Of a stretch of DNA of 64,000 bases, positions 1 through 9,059 are shown piece after piece. Below the pieces are notes generated by a model. That model saw only the letters and a list, made by a program, of their open reading frames with translations. It was not told the origin of the DNA and did not search any database. The first letter of the stretch is position 1. Each line of letters begins with the position of its first letter. Made by a program: the position numbers and the translations under genes. This stretch comes from Chryseosolibacter sp964532595 (lineage in GTDB: Bacteria; Bacteroidota; Bacteroidia; Cytophagales; Cyclobacteriaceae), in assembly GCA_964532595.1 (NCBI GenBank), contig CAZHIQ010000001.1, positions 62,001 through 126,000 of the forward strand, read 5' to 3'.

Positions 1-204
1 GTTGCCGAGACTACCGGGGAAAGTGTACTTCCGGTTGGCTTCTGGCTACTGAGCATTGTGGGATGTATACTTCTCCTGGCATACGCAGCCTATCGCAGTG
101 ACCCAGTGCTTCTGATATCGCAAGGAATGGGGGGAATGATGTACGTCCGCAATCTCACCCTTTTGCGACACGCACGCATTCGAGGGGGCCGACAGGAAGC
201 CTGA
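1..204 (+). CDS. LAB_N (lipid A biosynthesis N-terminal) domain protein, C-terminal part
   Basis: The gene enters from the left edge in frame 1 and stops at TGA 202-204, leaving 67 residues. The visible part holds a hydrophobic segment (VGFWLLSIVGCILLLAYAAY), a short RSDPV turn, then QGMGGMMYVRNLTLL. This order of membrane helix, charged turn and Y-x-RN-L is typical of small LAB_N membrane proteins, which often sit beside a GT2 dolichol-phosphate-mannose-synthase-like enzyme and a GT39/ArnT-like transferase. A GT39 gene lies 38 bp away in convergent orientation, which agrees. Family membership rests on the pattern only; the start is outside the window. Confidence 0.7.
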   Translation, partial: VAETTGESVLPVGFWLLSIVGCILLLAYAAYRSDPVLLISQGMGGMMYVRNLTLLRHARIRGGRQEA

Positions 205-242
205 CAAACGAATGACGCCTGCCCGCCGTGGCAGAATGACAT

Positions 243-1724
243 CTAGAACGACGAGGTCTTTTCGGGCGGATGAATCCACAGATCACTGATGACAAATAGC
301 TGAAACTCGCGTAGCAGCTGCCCACGATAATAGACAGGAAATCGAAACTGCCCCCGGATCGAGTCGTAAGAAAGCCGGTCCGACAGGTCGCGCATAGCGG
401 TTACGTATATGCCCGAGGCACGACGTGGAGCCGGTAGGCGCCGGGCGGCCCACACGTCGAACTGATTCATGCGTCTTCCAAGGTTAAGGCAATGGACATC
501 GTACTTGCGGGTATAAAAGGCGAGTTCAGAAGCGGTGTGATAGTCGTCCGTGAAAATCTCCGTCGCCTCGGGAAAGGCTGACTGCAACTCACGCACTTTA
601 CCGGCCAGCGCACTCCATCCGGTCATGCGTTTTAATCCGTCGTTTTTCACGGGAAGGACTTCGGGCATCCCCATCCGATCAAAAAAAACTGGGAAGAGCA
701 GAAAGGCTACCACCGCCAGAGACAGTATGGATAATGCTGCGGCAGCGATCCTGGCTCTCGAACGCACAACAGCCGACGCCATAATCAGGGGCAGAGTCGC
801 ATAGGTGACCGCCGGCCAGTTGACTTCCGTGCGTTTGAACACGGAGATAAGGAAGAAGATAGCGACAGTAAAAATTGCTGGATAAAGCAACATCTGCAGC
901 GACCTCCGTTCGCTGACCAAAGCGACGATGGTTTGACGAAAGTCGCGCGACAGAAAAAGCAGAAGGAGAAACGGTGATATCATTCCGACAATTCCGGCCA
1001 GGAATTCCAGGATATAAATTGCGGAACTGCGCCAGCTAAATTCCTGTCCGTTAGTAGCCAGCGCATTCACATGTCGGACTGACACCCAGTCGTGTCGCAG
1101 ATTCCAGATCACCACCGGCAGGAACAAGGTAGCGCCTGTGACCACCATAACGAGAAGCCCCCGACCCTGGCGACGTTGAAGCGAAGGCCACAGACCCACG
1201 ACCGCAAAAAGGAAAAAGAACATCGCGTACTTCGACAGGCATCCGAAGCCGAAACACAAGCCGGCATAGATCCAGTCGCGGGCACTTTTCCTTCTCAACG
1301 CCCGGAAAAACATCAGAAAGGTCAGTAGCCAGAACAGCAACAGCGGTGTATCTGTCAGAAAGAACGTGGAAGGCAGAATGAAGAACGGTGAGGCCGATAG
1401 AATAACGACTGCCCACCGCGCAATACGGTGGTCGTCAAAGAGTTCAAGCGCAAGACGAAAACACACCCAAAGCGTGGCGATGCCGAAGGCGAGTGCTGTG
1501 AGCCGGACAACAACATCATGATGTGGAAAGACTGTTGTTAATGTATTGATCCATCCGGTCAACGGAGGCTTCGAGTAATACGACCAATCCGGGTACTGCC
1601 CCCAAACCCAGTATTGTGCTTCTTCGGAGTACAGATCATACCCGGAGAAGATGAAACCAAGCTTTACCAGAAAGTAAAGCGCGAGGTAACCGCGAAAGAA
1701 ACCTACATCGGCACGGCCGTTCAT
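243..1724 (-). CDS. GT39-family (ArnT-like) membrane glycosyltransferase
   Basis: This 493-residue polytopic protein has an N-terminal hydrophobic helix followed by EEAQYWVWGQYPDWSYYSKP near residues 34-53. That is the periplasmic-loop signature of the GT39/ArnT/PMT_2 family, whose acidic residues act on a polyprenyl-phosphate sugar donor. About ten more membrane helices follow, then a soluble tail of roughly 100 residues. Such enzymes move a sugar from a polyprenyl-phosphate carrier to lipid A, protein or glycan on the outer face of the inner membrane. The neighbouring LAB_N gene fits a lipid or envelope glycosylation role. The acceptor cannot be read from the sequence. Confidence 0.85.
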   Translation of the reverse strand: MNGRADVGFFRGYLALYFLVKLGFIFSGYDLYSEEAQYWVWGQYPDWSYYSKPPLTGWINTLTTVFPHHDVVVRLTALAFGIATLWVCFRLALELFDDHRIARWAVVILSASPFFILPSTFFLTDTPLLLFWLLTFLMFFRALRRKSARDWIYAGLCFGFGCLSKYAMFFFLFAVVGLWPSLQRRQGRGLLVMVVTGATLFLPVVIWNLRHDWVSVRHVNALATNGQEFSWRSSAIYILEFLAGIVGMISPFLLLLFLSRDFRQTIVALVSERRSLQMLLYPAIFTVAIFFLISVFKRTEVNWPAVTYATLPLIMASAVVRSRARIAAAALSILSLAVVAFLLFPVFFDRMGMPEVLPVKNDGLKRMTGWSALAGKVRELQSAFPEATEIFTDDYHTASELAFYTRKYDVHCLNLGRRMNQFDVWAARRLPAPRRASGIYVTAMRDLSDRLSYDSIRGQFRFPVYYRGQLLREFQLFVISDLWIHPPEKTSSF

Positions 1725-1764
1725 AATGGATTAACGCCAGCGGAGAAAGCTGACAAAGGATATG

Positions 1765-1775
1765 CCCGCAGCGGG
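1765..1775 (-). terminator. Short GC hairpin downstream of the tRNA
   Basis: CCCGC-A-GCGGG is a perfect 11-base palindrome 22 bases past the tRNA 3' end on the minus strand. No T-run follows, so it may be a processing or termination hairpin rather than a classical intrinsic terminator. Confidence 0.3.
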
Positions 1776-1796
1776 TGCTGAGGTAAGGGAAAGAAG

Positions 1797-1870
1797 TGGG
1801 CCCAGCAGGGCACGATCCTGCGACCCCATGATTATGAGTCATGTGCTCTAACCAGCTGAGCTATGGGCCC
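1797..1870 (-). tRNA. tRNA with CAT anticodon (elongator tRNA-Met, or tRNA-Ile2)
   Basis: Read on the minus strand, the gene folds as a cloverleaf. It has a 7-bp acceptor stem (GGGCCCA/TGGGCCC), a D arm containing AGCTCAGCTGGTTAGAGC, and anticodon stem CATGA/TCATG around loop CTCATAA, giving anticodon CAT. The discriminator is A and CCA is not encoded (CTTC follows). The CAT anticodon and loop fit both elongator tRNA-Met and lysidine-modified tRNA-Ile2. The AGAGCACATGA stretch resembles elongator Met more, but I cannot settle it. The T loop reads ATCGTGC rather than the usual TTCGANT. A gene-free stretch of about 115 bp lies upstream. Confidence 0.93.
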
Positions 1871-1986
1871 TTCCAGCCATTGGTGGCCGAAATATGAGGG
1901 GCAATTTTACGGATTAATGCCGGATTGTACAACTCCGCGGAAAGCATCTCTAAAAAAACACGCGATAGCCTTTCGCACCTTCCGGA

Positions 1987-2850
1987 TTACCCGTTGACGA
2001 TCTCTCCTCCGTTGGGGTGCAGGAATTGTCCATTCATGTATGAGCTGTCGTCCGAGGCCAGAAAGAGGTAAGCGGGTGCCACCTCGGCGGGTTGCCCGGC
2101 TCGCGCCATCGGCACATCGCTGCCGAATGCCTCCACTTTATCGCCTGAAAATGTTGAGGCAATCAACGGCGTCCAGATGGGGCCCGGCGCAACGCCATTG
2201 ACACGAATGTTGCGTTTGATCAGATTACCTGCCAGACTCCTGGTAAAAGACACGATGGCACCCTTGGTCGACGCGTAGTCAATTAACGATGGACTGCCTC
2301 TGTAGGCTGTCACCGACGCCGTATTGATGATTGCCCCCCCTTTCGGCATCGCCTCGAGTGCTGTCTGAGTCACCCAAAACATGGAGAATACGTTCGTTGC
2401 GAAAGTCTTGAGGAGTTGATCCGTACCGATGTCTTCTAAGCGCTTTTGTTCCCAGTGAACGGCCGCGTTGTTTACGAGAATATCAATTCGACCAAATTGC
2501 TTGACCACCTTGTTGACCATCCTTCTGCAGTTGACCTCCCGGCTCAAGTCGCTGGCAATCACCAAACAAGTACGTCCCTCCTCTTCGACCAATCGTTGCG
2601 TCTCTTCCGCATCGGGATCTTCGTTGAGGTACGCGATAGCCACATCCGCTCCTTCGCGAGCAAACAGCACCGCGACCGCACGACCAATACCACTATCTCC
2701 GCCGGTAATCAAGGCCACCTTGCCTTCCAGTTTTCCTGAACCAGGATGTCTGGGAGCTGATTGCGGTACCGGATCAAGTTTCGACTCCAGGCCCGGCTTC
2801 GACTGCCGCTGAGGCTGCCGAATGGGACGTTTCTTTGCGCCTTTCTGCAT
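1987..2850 (-). CDS. SDR-family NAD(P)-dependent oxidoreductase (YghA/YhdF type)
   Basis: This 287-residue short-chain dehydrogenase carries an N-terminal basic, proline-rich extension of about 40 residues. That extension is typical of the YghA/YhdF general-stress subgroup. The nucleotide-binding motif TGGDSGIGRA lies near residues 49-58, NNAA near 128, and the catalytic set is a Ser in INTASV plus YASTK (Tyr and Lys). The family reduces small aldehydes, ketones or sugars with NAD(P)H; the substrate is not predictable. It stands alone between the tRNA and a GT4 gene and is probably transcribed separately. Confidence 0.9.
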   Translation of the reverse strand: MQKGAKKRPIRQPQRQSKPGLESKLDPVPQSAPRHPGSGKLEGKVALITGGDSGIGRAVAVLFAREGADVAIAYLNEDPDAEETQRLVEEEGRTCLVIASDLSREVNCRRMVNKVVKQFGRIDILVNNAAVHWEQKRLEDIGTDQLLKTFATNVFSMFWVTQTALEAMPKGGAIINTASVTAYRGSPSLIDYASTKGAIVSFTRSLAGNLIKRNIRVNGVAPGPIWTPLIASTFSGDKVEAFGSDVPMARAGQPAEVAPAYLFLASDDSSYMNGQFLHPNGGEIVNG

Positions 2851-2885
2851 TTACAAAAATTTATTATCAATGGAATAACTGAAGA

Positions 2886-4082
2886 TTAATGGCCCGCGAC
2901 CAGGGGGCTCACATCATGCATCGTTCGTTCTTTCTCTTTCAAACGACGCGTAAGGTGGTACATCATGCGCTGAAAAGTCTTGTCCCATGACTGATGCGAA
3001 AGCCACTCGTCAACCTGATCGAGCCATTCGCTGTGATCACTTACTTCGAGTTCCGCGCCTGCGACGCGAATGAACTCTTCGGGAGTGCCTGCCACACTAA
3101 CCAGTCCGTTACGTCCGTACAGTCGCAACACATCCGTGATTGGTGTGGCAATCACCGGTTTACCGGCTGCGAGATATTCGGGAATTTTTGTCGGATTCAG
3201 GTATCGCGTGGCTTCATTGTGCGCATAGGGCACTATGGTCAGATCCCATCCTGCCAGGTATGCTGGGAGCTCGTCGTAGTTCTTGCTTCCCAACCAATGG
3301 ATATTCGGTAAGCGAGGCAAAGCATATTGACTACCCGGAGCTACCGGTCCTACCATAACGAAATGCCACTCCGGTTTCCGGCGGGCGACCTGTTCGAGGA
3401 GAACGTAATCCATGCGTTCATCGATTACACCATAGAAGCCAATGCGGGGTCCGGGTATTCGGACCTGGTCGCGGGGATCTTCTGCATGCAATCGCCCCTG
3501 CCGGAAATGTTCGACGTCGACACTTCCAGGAATGACGTGTACTTCAGGATGGCGGTTCTTTCTTGCTTCGTAGAGGCTTTGCCCACCGGTAAAGACCAGG
3601 TCGGCTTTGCGCAACAACTCCATCTCCCGCTCGCGGACCGACTGCGGACTGAACCGGAAAGTCGCGAGGTCGACCATGCAATCGTAAATGATCAGAGCCG
3701 GATTGAAGTGATCACTAACCGCCAGAGCCAAAGGAGTATAATACCAGAATATGTATTGAGTGATATCACGCTCTATGAAAAATCGCGCAAGGAGTTCCTT
3801 TTCCACCGTGATCTCCGCATCGTCCGAAAGTCCTTCGCGCAGGCTGGGCACAATACGCGTGAGGTTGGGCCCGACTACCGAAACCTCGAGTTTGTTCTCG
3901 TCCCCGCCCCTTACAGCCTCTTCGACATAGTAGACATTCGTCGATCGCGCAAACCGCTCCATCAAATGTTGCGGACGTTGAAGGACATAGTTCCAGCGGA
4001 GGTGGGAGAAACAAACCACGCTGCATGATGAAGGTGACAAGCTGGACATAAAGCTTAGCATTGGTGTAAGGAAATCATTCAT
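2886..4082 (-). CDS. GT4-like glycosyltransferase (TuaH-like)
   Basis: This is a GT-B fold glycosyltransferase of up to 398 residues. The N-terminal half contains the HLRWNYVLQRPQHLMERFA block, usual in TuaH-like transferases that act on surface polysaccharides. The C-terminal half has GFYGVIDERMDY, the NIHWLGSKNYDELPAYL acceptor block and IPEYLAAGKPVIATP, the nucleotide-sugar binding region. The first methionine gives a serine-rich lead of about 20 residues, and ATG 4049 (residue 12) is a plausible alternative start. It is related to the protein at 46187-47473, far away in the polysaccharide locus. Sugar and acceptor are unknown. Confidence 0.85.
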   Translation of the reverse strand: MNDFLTPMLSFMSSLSPSSCSVVCFSHLRWNYVLQRPQHLMERFARSTNVYYVEEAVRGGDENKLEVSVVGPNLTRIVPSLREGLSDDAEITVEKELLARFFIERDITQYIFWYYTPLALAVSDHFNPALIIYDCMVDLATFRFSPQSVREREMELLRKADLVFTGGQSLYEARKNRHPEVHVIPGSVDVEHFRQGRLHAEDPRDQVRIPGPRIGFYGVIDERMDYVLLEQVARRKPEWHFVMVGPVAPGSQYALPRLPNIHWLGSKNYDELPAYLAGWDLTIVPYAHNEATRYLNPTKIPEYLAAGKPVIATPITDVLRLYGRNGLVSVAGTPEEFIRVAGAELEVSDHSEWLDQVDEWLSHQSWDKTFQRMMYHLTRRLKEKERTMHDVSPLVAGH

Positions 4083-4134
4083 AATTTATGCCACGCATCT
4101 TCGGATTCGGCGATCAAAAAAACAGCCGTTTTCC

Positions 4135-4161
4135 GGGGAAAAATCTACCCACGGCAGGTAG
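4135..4161. promoter_or_regulatory. GGGGAAAAATC box next to a CTACC/GGTAG inverted repeat
   Basis: GGGGAAAAATC (4135-4145) runs directly into CTACC-N7-GGTAG (4145-4161), in the 90-bp gap between the DUF4142 gene and the downstream glycosyltransferase. The same 11-base string appears at 62216-62226 upstream of the MEDS sensor gene. This could be a regulator site; nothing in the sequence identifies the protein that binds it. Confidence 0.25.
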
Positions 4162-4172
4162 TTGACAACGGT

Positions 4173-4757
4173 TCAGCGAACGGCCTGCTGCTTCTGCTGA
4201 TCAGACCGCTGTCGTAATGTCTCGTAGTGCTTTCTAAGTACAGGAAGTGTATTCGCGATATACACTTTGAGTTCGGCGTCCTGGGTAGCATCTAACCGTG
4301 CTTCAAAAACACCGATAACATCTTTGTGGAGAGAAGCCATTTCGTCAGTCCAGCGCTTGTCAAAGGCCTCACCCGACTCTTCGGCCATTCGCTCCAGGGT
4401 CCTTCTCGAGGCGCTGGCCTCCTGAACAGGAACCGTAATGGCTTTTGAACGCGCCAGAATCTTCAATGCGTTTATTGATGCGGTGTGATCCTCCAGAAGA
4501 ACCCGCGCCAACTGTTGGATTTCCGGATTGCGTGATCGCTGATTGGCAAGCTCAGCCAATTTTATCTCGGCATATTGTGACGCAACCACCTCGTATACAA
4601 AAGCGGCATCCCGTCGTACACTACCCTCGTCATCCTTTGACTTGACCGTCGCTTCACTTCGCGCCGCATCGTCACCATAATCTCCAGGGGAACCGCCACA
4701 CGCGCCGAAGACTAACGCGCTGGCTACGGCACAAACCGTCACTGTCCTTTTCATCAC
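4173..4757 (-). CDS. DUF4142 lipoprotein
   Basis: This 194-residue protein begins with a lipoprotein signal: MMKRT, a hydrophobic core, then the lipobox LVFGAC with Cys20. The mature part is mostly helical and matches the ferritin-like DUF4142 pattern, including YAEIKLAELANQRSRNPEIQ and ARVLLEDHTASINALK around residues 60-100. DUF4142 proteins are small extracytoplasmic helical bundles of unknown activity, often found among stress genes. It is divergent from the FAD/Rieske oxidoreductase, with a 134-bp gap between starts. The start is fixed by the signal peptide. Confidence 0.87.
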   Translation of the reverse strand: MMKRTVTVCAVASALVFGACGGSPGDYGDDAARSEATVKSKDDEGSVRRDAAFVYEVVASQYAEIKLAELANQRSRNPEIQQLARVLLEDHTASINALKILARSKAITVPVQEASASRRTLERMAEESGEAFDKRWTDEMASLHKDVIGVFEARLDATQDAELKVYIANTLPVLRKHYETLRQRSDQQKQQAVR

Positions 4758-4891
4758 CGCATTCTTTTTGTCATGATCTTAAAAAGTTGTTCCGGAACGT
4801 CCCTTGCACGAGCAGTGGCACCAAAATTTAATTCTTACAGACCAACGGAAGAGACTGTATTTTCAGCTGATCATCAACGAGAGACAAATAC

Positions 4892-6508
4892 ATGAGCAAC
4901 GACATAAACGCGGAACAGGGTCAACAGGAAAACGGAGTAATTACCTCCGGATCAAACGTATCATACTGGACCCATTCCATAGACCCGATTTACACCCGAC
5001 CACTACAAGGGAATATCAGAACGGAAACAGTTGTTGTCGGCGCAGGAATCGCCGGCTTGTCAGTCGCTTACTGTCTGGCTCGTGCCGGCAGGCCAGTCGT
5101 TGTTGTCGACGACGGCTTTGTCGGTAGCGGGGAGACCGGACGAACCACGGCGCATCTGAGTAATGCCCTTGATGATCGCTATACCGAGATACACAGAGTG
5201 TTAGGGGAAGAGAAATGCCGGCTTGCCGCCGACAGTCACACCGAAGCAATCAACTTTATTGAACAGGTAGTACGGGAAGAAGACATCGATTGCGACTTTT
5301 GCCGCGTCGACGGATTTCTGTTCCTGCACCCTACGGATAACCGAAAGACAATCGACGACGAGTTCATCGTGACAAACAAGATTGGGATCCGAACGGAAAA
5401 GGTCGACAGTGTCCCGGGAGTTGCCGTACGTGCCGGCATTGGTCTCCGGTTCCCGGACCAGGCTCAGTTCCACCCGATGAAGTATCTCAGAGGACTTACC
5501 GATGCGATCATTCGTCACGGTGGTGCGGTGCATACCGAAACACGCGTCGGAAGGATCAGCAAGACAGGAGTGAGTGGCGATGGTTTTGTCGTAGAGGCAA
5601 ACCACGTCGTTGTTGCAACCAATACTCCGATCAACAACCTCTTTACCATTCATACCAAGCAGCATCCCTACCGGACCTACGTCATCGGTGGGTTGATTGA
5701 AAAGAATACATTACGCCCAGGTCTATGGTGGGATAGCGGTAACATGCGCTCCGAATGGGTCACCGACCCTTACCATTATGTTCGCCTTCAACCATACGAT
5801 GATAAACACGATTTGCTTATCGCTGGCGGCGAGGACCACAAAACCGGTCAGGCCGACAAAGAGCACATCGAAGAGTCGGAGCGATACGCCAGGTTGGAGC
5901 GGTGGACGCGCACGCACTTCCCTGCCATGAAAGACATTGTGTATCATTGGTCGGGTCAGGTCATGGAACCGGTCGATTTCATGGCGTTCATCGGACGAAA
6001 TCCATCGGACAAAAATATCTACATCGCTACCGGCGATTCCGGGAATGGGATGACCCATGGAGCCATTGCGGGGATATTAATCAGCGACTTGATTCTGGGG
6101 CGCACCAATCCCTGGGCGGAACTCTATGATCCTTCACGCATCACGTTGAAGGCCGCGCCGGATTTTTTCAAAGAAGTCGGAAACATGAGCGCACAATACC
6201 TCGACTACTTTGAATCCGGCGATATCAAAAGTGTTGACGAGCTCTCCGCACGTCAGGGGGCTGTCGTTAGTATGAACGGGAAGAAGCTCGCGGTGTACCG
6301 CGACGAAGCGAGCGTACTTCACGCTTTCTCTGCGATATGTCCGCATATGGGTTGTGTCCTTCAGTGGAATTCTGACGAACACTCTTTTGACTGTCCCTGT
6401 CACGGCTCGCGGTTCACCTGTCTCGGCACGGTGGTTAACGGTCCGGCGCGGAACGATCTCGAGCGTATCGATCCCACTGAAGTCTCGCGGGTTAAGTCTC
6501 CTTCCTGA
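4892..6508 (+). CDS. FAD-dependent oxidoreductase with C-terminal Rieske [2Fe-2S] domain
   Basis: This 538-residue protein fuses two redox modules. Residues about 45-430 are a DAO-type FAD oxidoreductase with dinucleotide-binding motif GAGIAGLSVAYCLARAG and the late FAD motif IYIATGDSGNGMTHG. Residues about 440-530 are a Rieske domain with cluster ligands in CPHMGC and CPCHG (Cys-x-His and Cys-x-x-His pairs). Electrons could pass between FAD and the iron-sulfur cluster. Substrates of this fusion family are not well established. There is no signal peptide, so it is cytoplasmic. Its stop overlaps the end of the convergent permease gene by 17 bp. Confidence 0.92.
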   Translation: MSNDINAEQGQQENGVITSGSNVSYWTHSIDPIYTRPLQGNIRTETVVVGAGIAGLSVAYCLARAGRPVVVVDDGFVGSGETGRTTAHLSNALDDRYTEIHRVLGEEKCRLAADSHTEAINFIEQVVREEDIDCDFCRVDGFLFLHPTDNRKTIDDEFIVTNKIGIRTEKVDSVPGVAVRAGIGLRFPDQAQFHPMKYLRGLTDAIIRHGGAVHTETRVGRISKTGVSGDGFVVEANHVVVATNTPINNLFTIHTKQHPYRTYVIGGLIEKNTLRPGLWWDSGNMRSEWVTDPYHYVRLQPYDDKHDLLIAGGEDHKTGQADKEHIEESERYARLERWTRTHFPAMKDIVYHWSGQVMEPVDFMAFIGRNPSDKNIYIATGDSGNGMTHGAIAGILISDLILGRTNPWAELYDPSRITLKAAPDFFKEVGNMSAQYLDYFESGDIKSVDELSARQGAVVSMNGKKLAVYRDEASVLHAFSAICPHMGCVLQWNSDEHSFDCPCHGSRFTCLGTVVNGPARNDLERIDPTEVSRVKSPS

Positions 6509-9059
6509 GTATTTGCAACGGCGGAGTTGAAATCACGTCGCGGGAGTTGAACCAACCTATTAGCATGGTGAGTACCACAACGCCTGCGGTGATGATCAGT
6601 AGTTCCTTCCAATCGAATGCGAAGGTAATCTCGAAGAAGAATGTCATCAGCAGCCAACCACCCCCCAGCGACAGCACCATGCCCGTGGCAGCAGCGAACA
6701 GTCCCAGCCAGGCATGTTCGATAAGGGTAATCATGGTAATCTGACGTGTCCTTGCTCCGATTGTTCGAAGGAGAATGTTCTCGCGCATACGAAGGAACTT
6801 ACTGTTGATGACCGCCCCCGCCAGCACAATCAGGCCGGTAACGATCGAGAACAACGCAAGAAACCGGACGATAAGTCCGAGTTTGTCGAACAAGTTATTC
6901 ACTGTCGTCAGAATCAACCTCAAGTCCAGTAAGGAAACATTCGGGAAGTCAGTGACCAGCGCGCGCTGAAACTGATTGGCTTGTTCCTGGTCATCAACAC
7001 GGGTGGACACAACAAAGATTTGAGGTGCGTATTCCAGAAGTCCGGAAGGAAACACAAAAATAAAATTCGGTGGATCTTTTGGCCAATCGACTTTGCGAAC
7101 CCCGCTGATGAACGCTTTGATGGGAACTCCCTGAACATCGAACACCAGCGAGTCACCGATTTTGACATCCAGGTTATCGAGCATACCTTCGGAAATAGTC
7201 ACCCAAACAGAATCACGGGCATTCTTCAGGTGGTGGATCTCTCCATCAATCATCTCTTCCGAATGGTGGAGACTATCGCGGTAGGTAACGCGGTACTCCC
7301 TTCGGATAGCCCAGTTAGAAACGTTGTCCGTCGTATCTCCCTGTAGTTCATCCGCGGATCGTCCGTTCAATTCGCTGATGCGGCAGGTGACGATGGGCAC
7401 CACCTGATTGACCGGCAGGCCATTTTCTTCGATCAGCTTAATCACTTCGTCCCGTTGCGAAGGCTGAATATCAAACAATACCGTATTCGATTGGTTTTCG
7501 CGTCCGGTAAATTCGACCTGACCAAGCATGCTCTTCTCCACGATATTCAACGTTGAGATAACGAACGCGCCAAGGCCTATACTTACCATCAGTGCCTGCG
7601 TCTGGTTATTGGGACGAAACAGACTTGACAGGGCGTGCCGCCATATAAACGGCGCCCGGTTCGGGAAGAATCGACGTACGATCCACAACAACAACATTGC
7701 GACCAGCAACAGCACCAGCAGCGCCGCGACCAGTCCCAGGAAAAACAGGGCTCCGATCACCAGGCTTCGCGTTTGCCAGGCGGCGAATGCAGTAGGAAAA
7801 GCCGCAATCAGCGTTATAGCTACCAGTCTGGTCTTCGAGAAAACACGTTTGGCCGTGTAATCGGACCGCAGTACGGACAGCGGAGGAATAAAGCGCACAT
7901 TAACGAGAGGGAGCATCGAGAACAATACCGCAACGATCGCCCCGATGGAAATGCCCATCACCAGCGACTTCCACGACACGGCAAACGTCATTTCGAACGG
8001 AATCAGATTGCTAATAAACAGGGGAAGGACCTGCTGAATAGCAACGCCGAGAAAAGCTCCAATCACACTACCGAGCAGACCAATACTGAATATCTGAATG
8101 AAATAGATATTGAAAGCCTGCCAGCCGCTTGACCCTATGCAGCGCAGCACCGCCACCTCATCGCGTTTTTCGCGCGCATAGATATGAACGGAACTCGCTA
8201 CGCCGATACAACCAAGGATCAGAGCGACAAATGCCAGCAAAGAAAAAAACTGGTAGATCGATCCGAAGCCTCTCCCCAACCCTTCCTTGCGTCGCGCAAC
8301 CGTTTCGAATGAATATCCTTCTCCCCGGAAGTCGTCAGAAAGCGCATCGACAATCTCTCCCACCCTTTCGTCCGACTCAATCTTATAGAGGTAGCGGTAA
8401 TCAACCCGACTTCCAAACTGCACCAGATTGGTCTCCTTCAGGTCTTCCATGGCGATGTACACCGAGGGAGTAAACGTCGACATCAACCCACCTCCGCCAG
8501 CGATGCGCCTGACCACACCAGCTACTTTGAACACCTTTTCACCAAGTTTCAGAGAATCGCCGGAACTCACGGAGTACTGACTCGCCAGTGTTTCATCGAG
8601 CATCGCATAGCCACCCTGTCGCATGAGGTCATAGGCCTCCGCAGGAAGAGTCTCGATGGTACCGTAGAAAGGGAACTCTCCTCCCATGGCCACCATGCGA
8701 ATAAGGCGTGATTGCTGGCTGTGCAGAAAAAGCACCATGGAAGCTGTACTCACCTGCGATGCTTCCTGTAACCCAAGGGTGTCAATGCCTTCCCTCAGAC
8801 GTGTGTCGTAGGGATAATCTCCTTCGATGACGAGGTCGGCGCCAAGCAGCTCACGGGCCTGGTTATCGATGTCATCTTGCAGTGATCGGTTTAACGAGTC
8901 GAGCGCAACAACGGCAGCGATACCGGTTATGAGCGAAGCCGCGAAGAGAAAGAGTCGCGAGAAATTATGACGCGCATCGCGCCAGGCCATGCGCCAAACC
9001 CATCCATCCGTAAAAATCGACCGCGACTTCCGTCGGAACCTGATAAAGTAATCAACCAT
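6492..9059 (-). CDS. ABC transporter permease, YbbP-like (FtsX family)
   Basis: This large permease has one N-terminal membrane helix, a long extracytoplasmic domain, a triple-helix FtsX block (about residues 260-400), further central helices, a second extracytoplasmic domain and a second C-terminal FtsX block. The total is about 855 residues, typical of YbbP/DUF214 permeases. The open frame extends to 9113, but ATG 9059 overlaps the upstream ATPase stop by only 8 bp and begins MVDYFIRF, so I prefer it. With the ybbA-like ATPase it forms a transporter-like complex beside tesA, as in E. coli. Lipid or lysophospholipid handling is suspected for the complex but not shown here. Confidence 0.88.
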   Translation of the reverse strand: MVDYFIRFRRKSRSIFTDGWVWRMAWRDARHNFSRLFLFAASLITGIAAVVALDSLNRSLQDDIDNQARELLGADLVIEGDYPYDTRLREGIDTLGLQEASQVSTASMVLFLHSQQSRLIRMVAMGGEFPFYGTIETLPAEAYDLMRQGGYAMLDETLASQYSVSSGDSLKLGEKVFKVAGVVRRIAGGGGLMSTFTPSVYIAMEDLKETNLVQFGSRVDYRYLYKIESDERVGEIVDALSDDFRGEGYSFETVARRKEGLGRGFGSIYQFFSLLAFVALILGCIGVASSVHIYAREKRDEVAVLRCIGSSGWQAFNIYFIQIFSIGLLGSVIGAFLGVAIQQVLPLFISNLIPFEMTFAVSWKSLVMGISIGAIVAVLFSMLPLVNVRFIPPLSVLRSDYTAKRVFSKTRLVAITLIAAFPTAFAAWQTRSLVIGALFFLGLVAALLVLLLVAMLLLWIVRRFFPNRAPFIWRHALSSLFRPNNQTQALMVSIGLGAFVISTLNIVEKSMLGQVEFTGRENQSNTVLFDIQPSQRDEVIKLIEENGLPVNQVVPIVTCRISELNGRSADELQGDTTDNVSNWAIRREYRVTYRDSLHHSEEMIDGEIHHLKNARDSVWVTISEGMLDNLDVKIGDSLVFDVQGVPIKAFISGVRKVDWPKDPPNFIFVFPSGLLEYAPQIFVVSTRVDDQEQANQFQRALVTDFPNVSLLDLRLILTTVNNLFDKLGLIVRFLALFSIVTGLIVLAGAVINSKFLRMRENILLRTIGARTRQITMITLIEHAWLGLFAAATGMVLSLGGGWLLMTFFFEITFAFDWKELLIITAGVVVLTMLIGWFNSRDVISTPPLQILRKET

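Noticed and set aside
46..279. 77-codon minus-strand frame at the left edge
   Set aside because: It overlaps the LAB_N coding frame and has no recognisable features.
3327..4028. 233-codon plus-strand frame opposite the GT4 gene
   Set aside because: No domain likeness; the minus-strand frame carries clear glycosyltransferase motifs.
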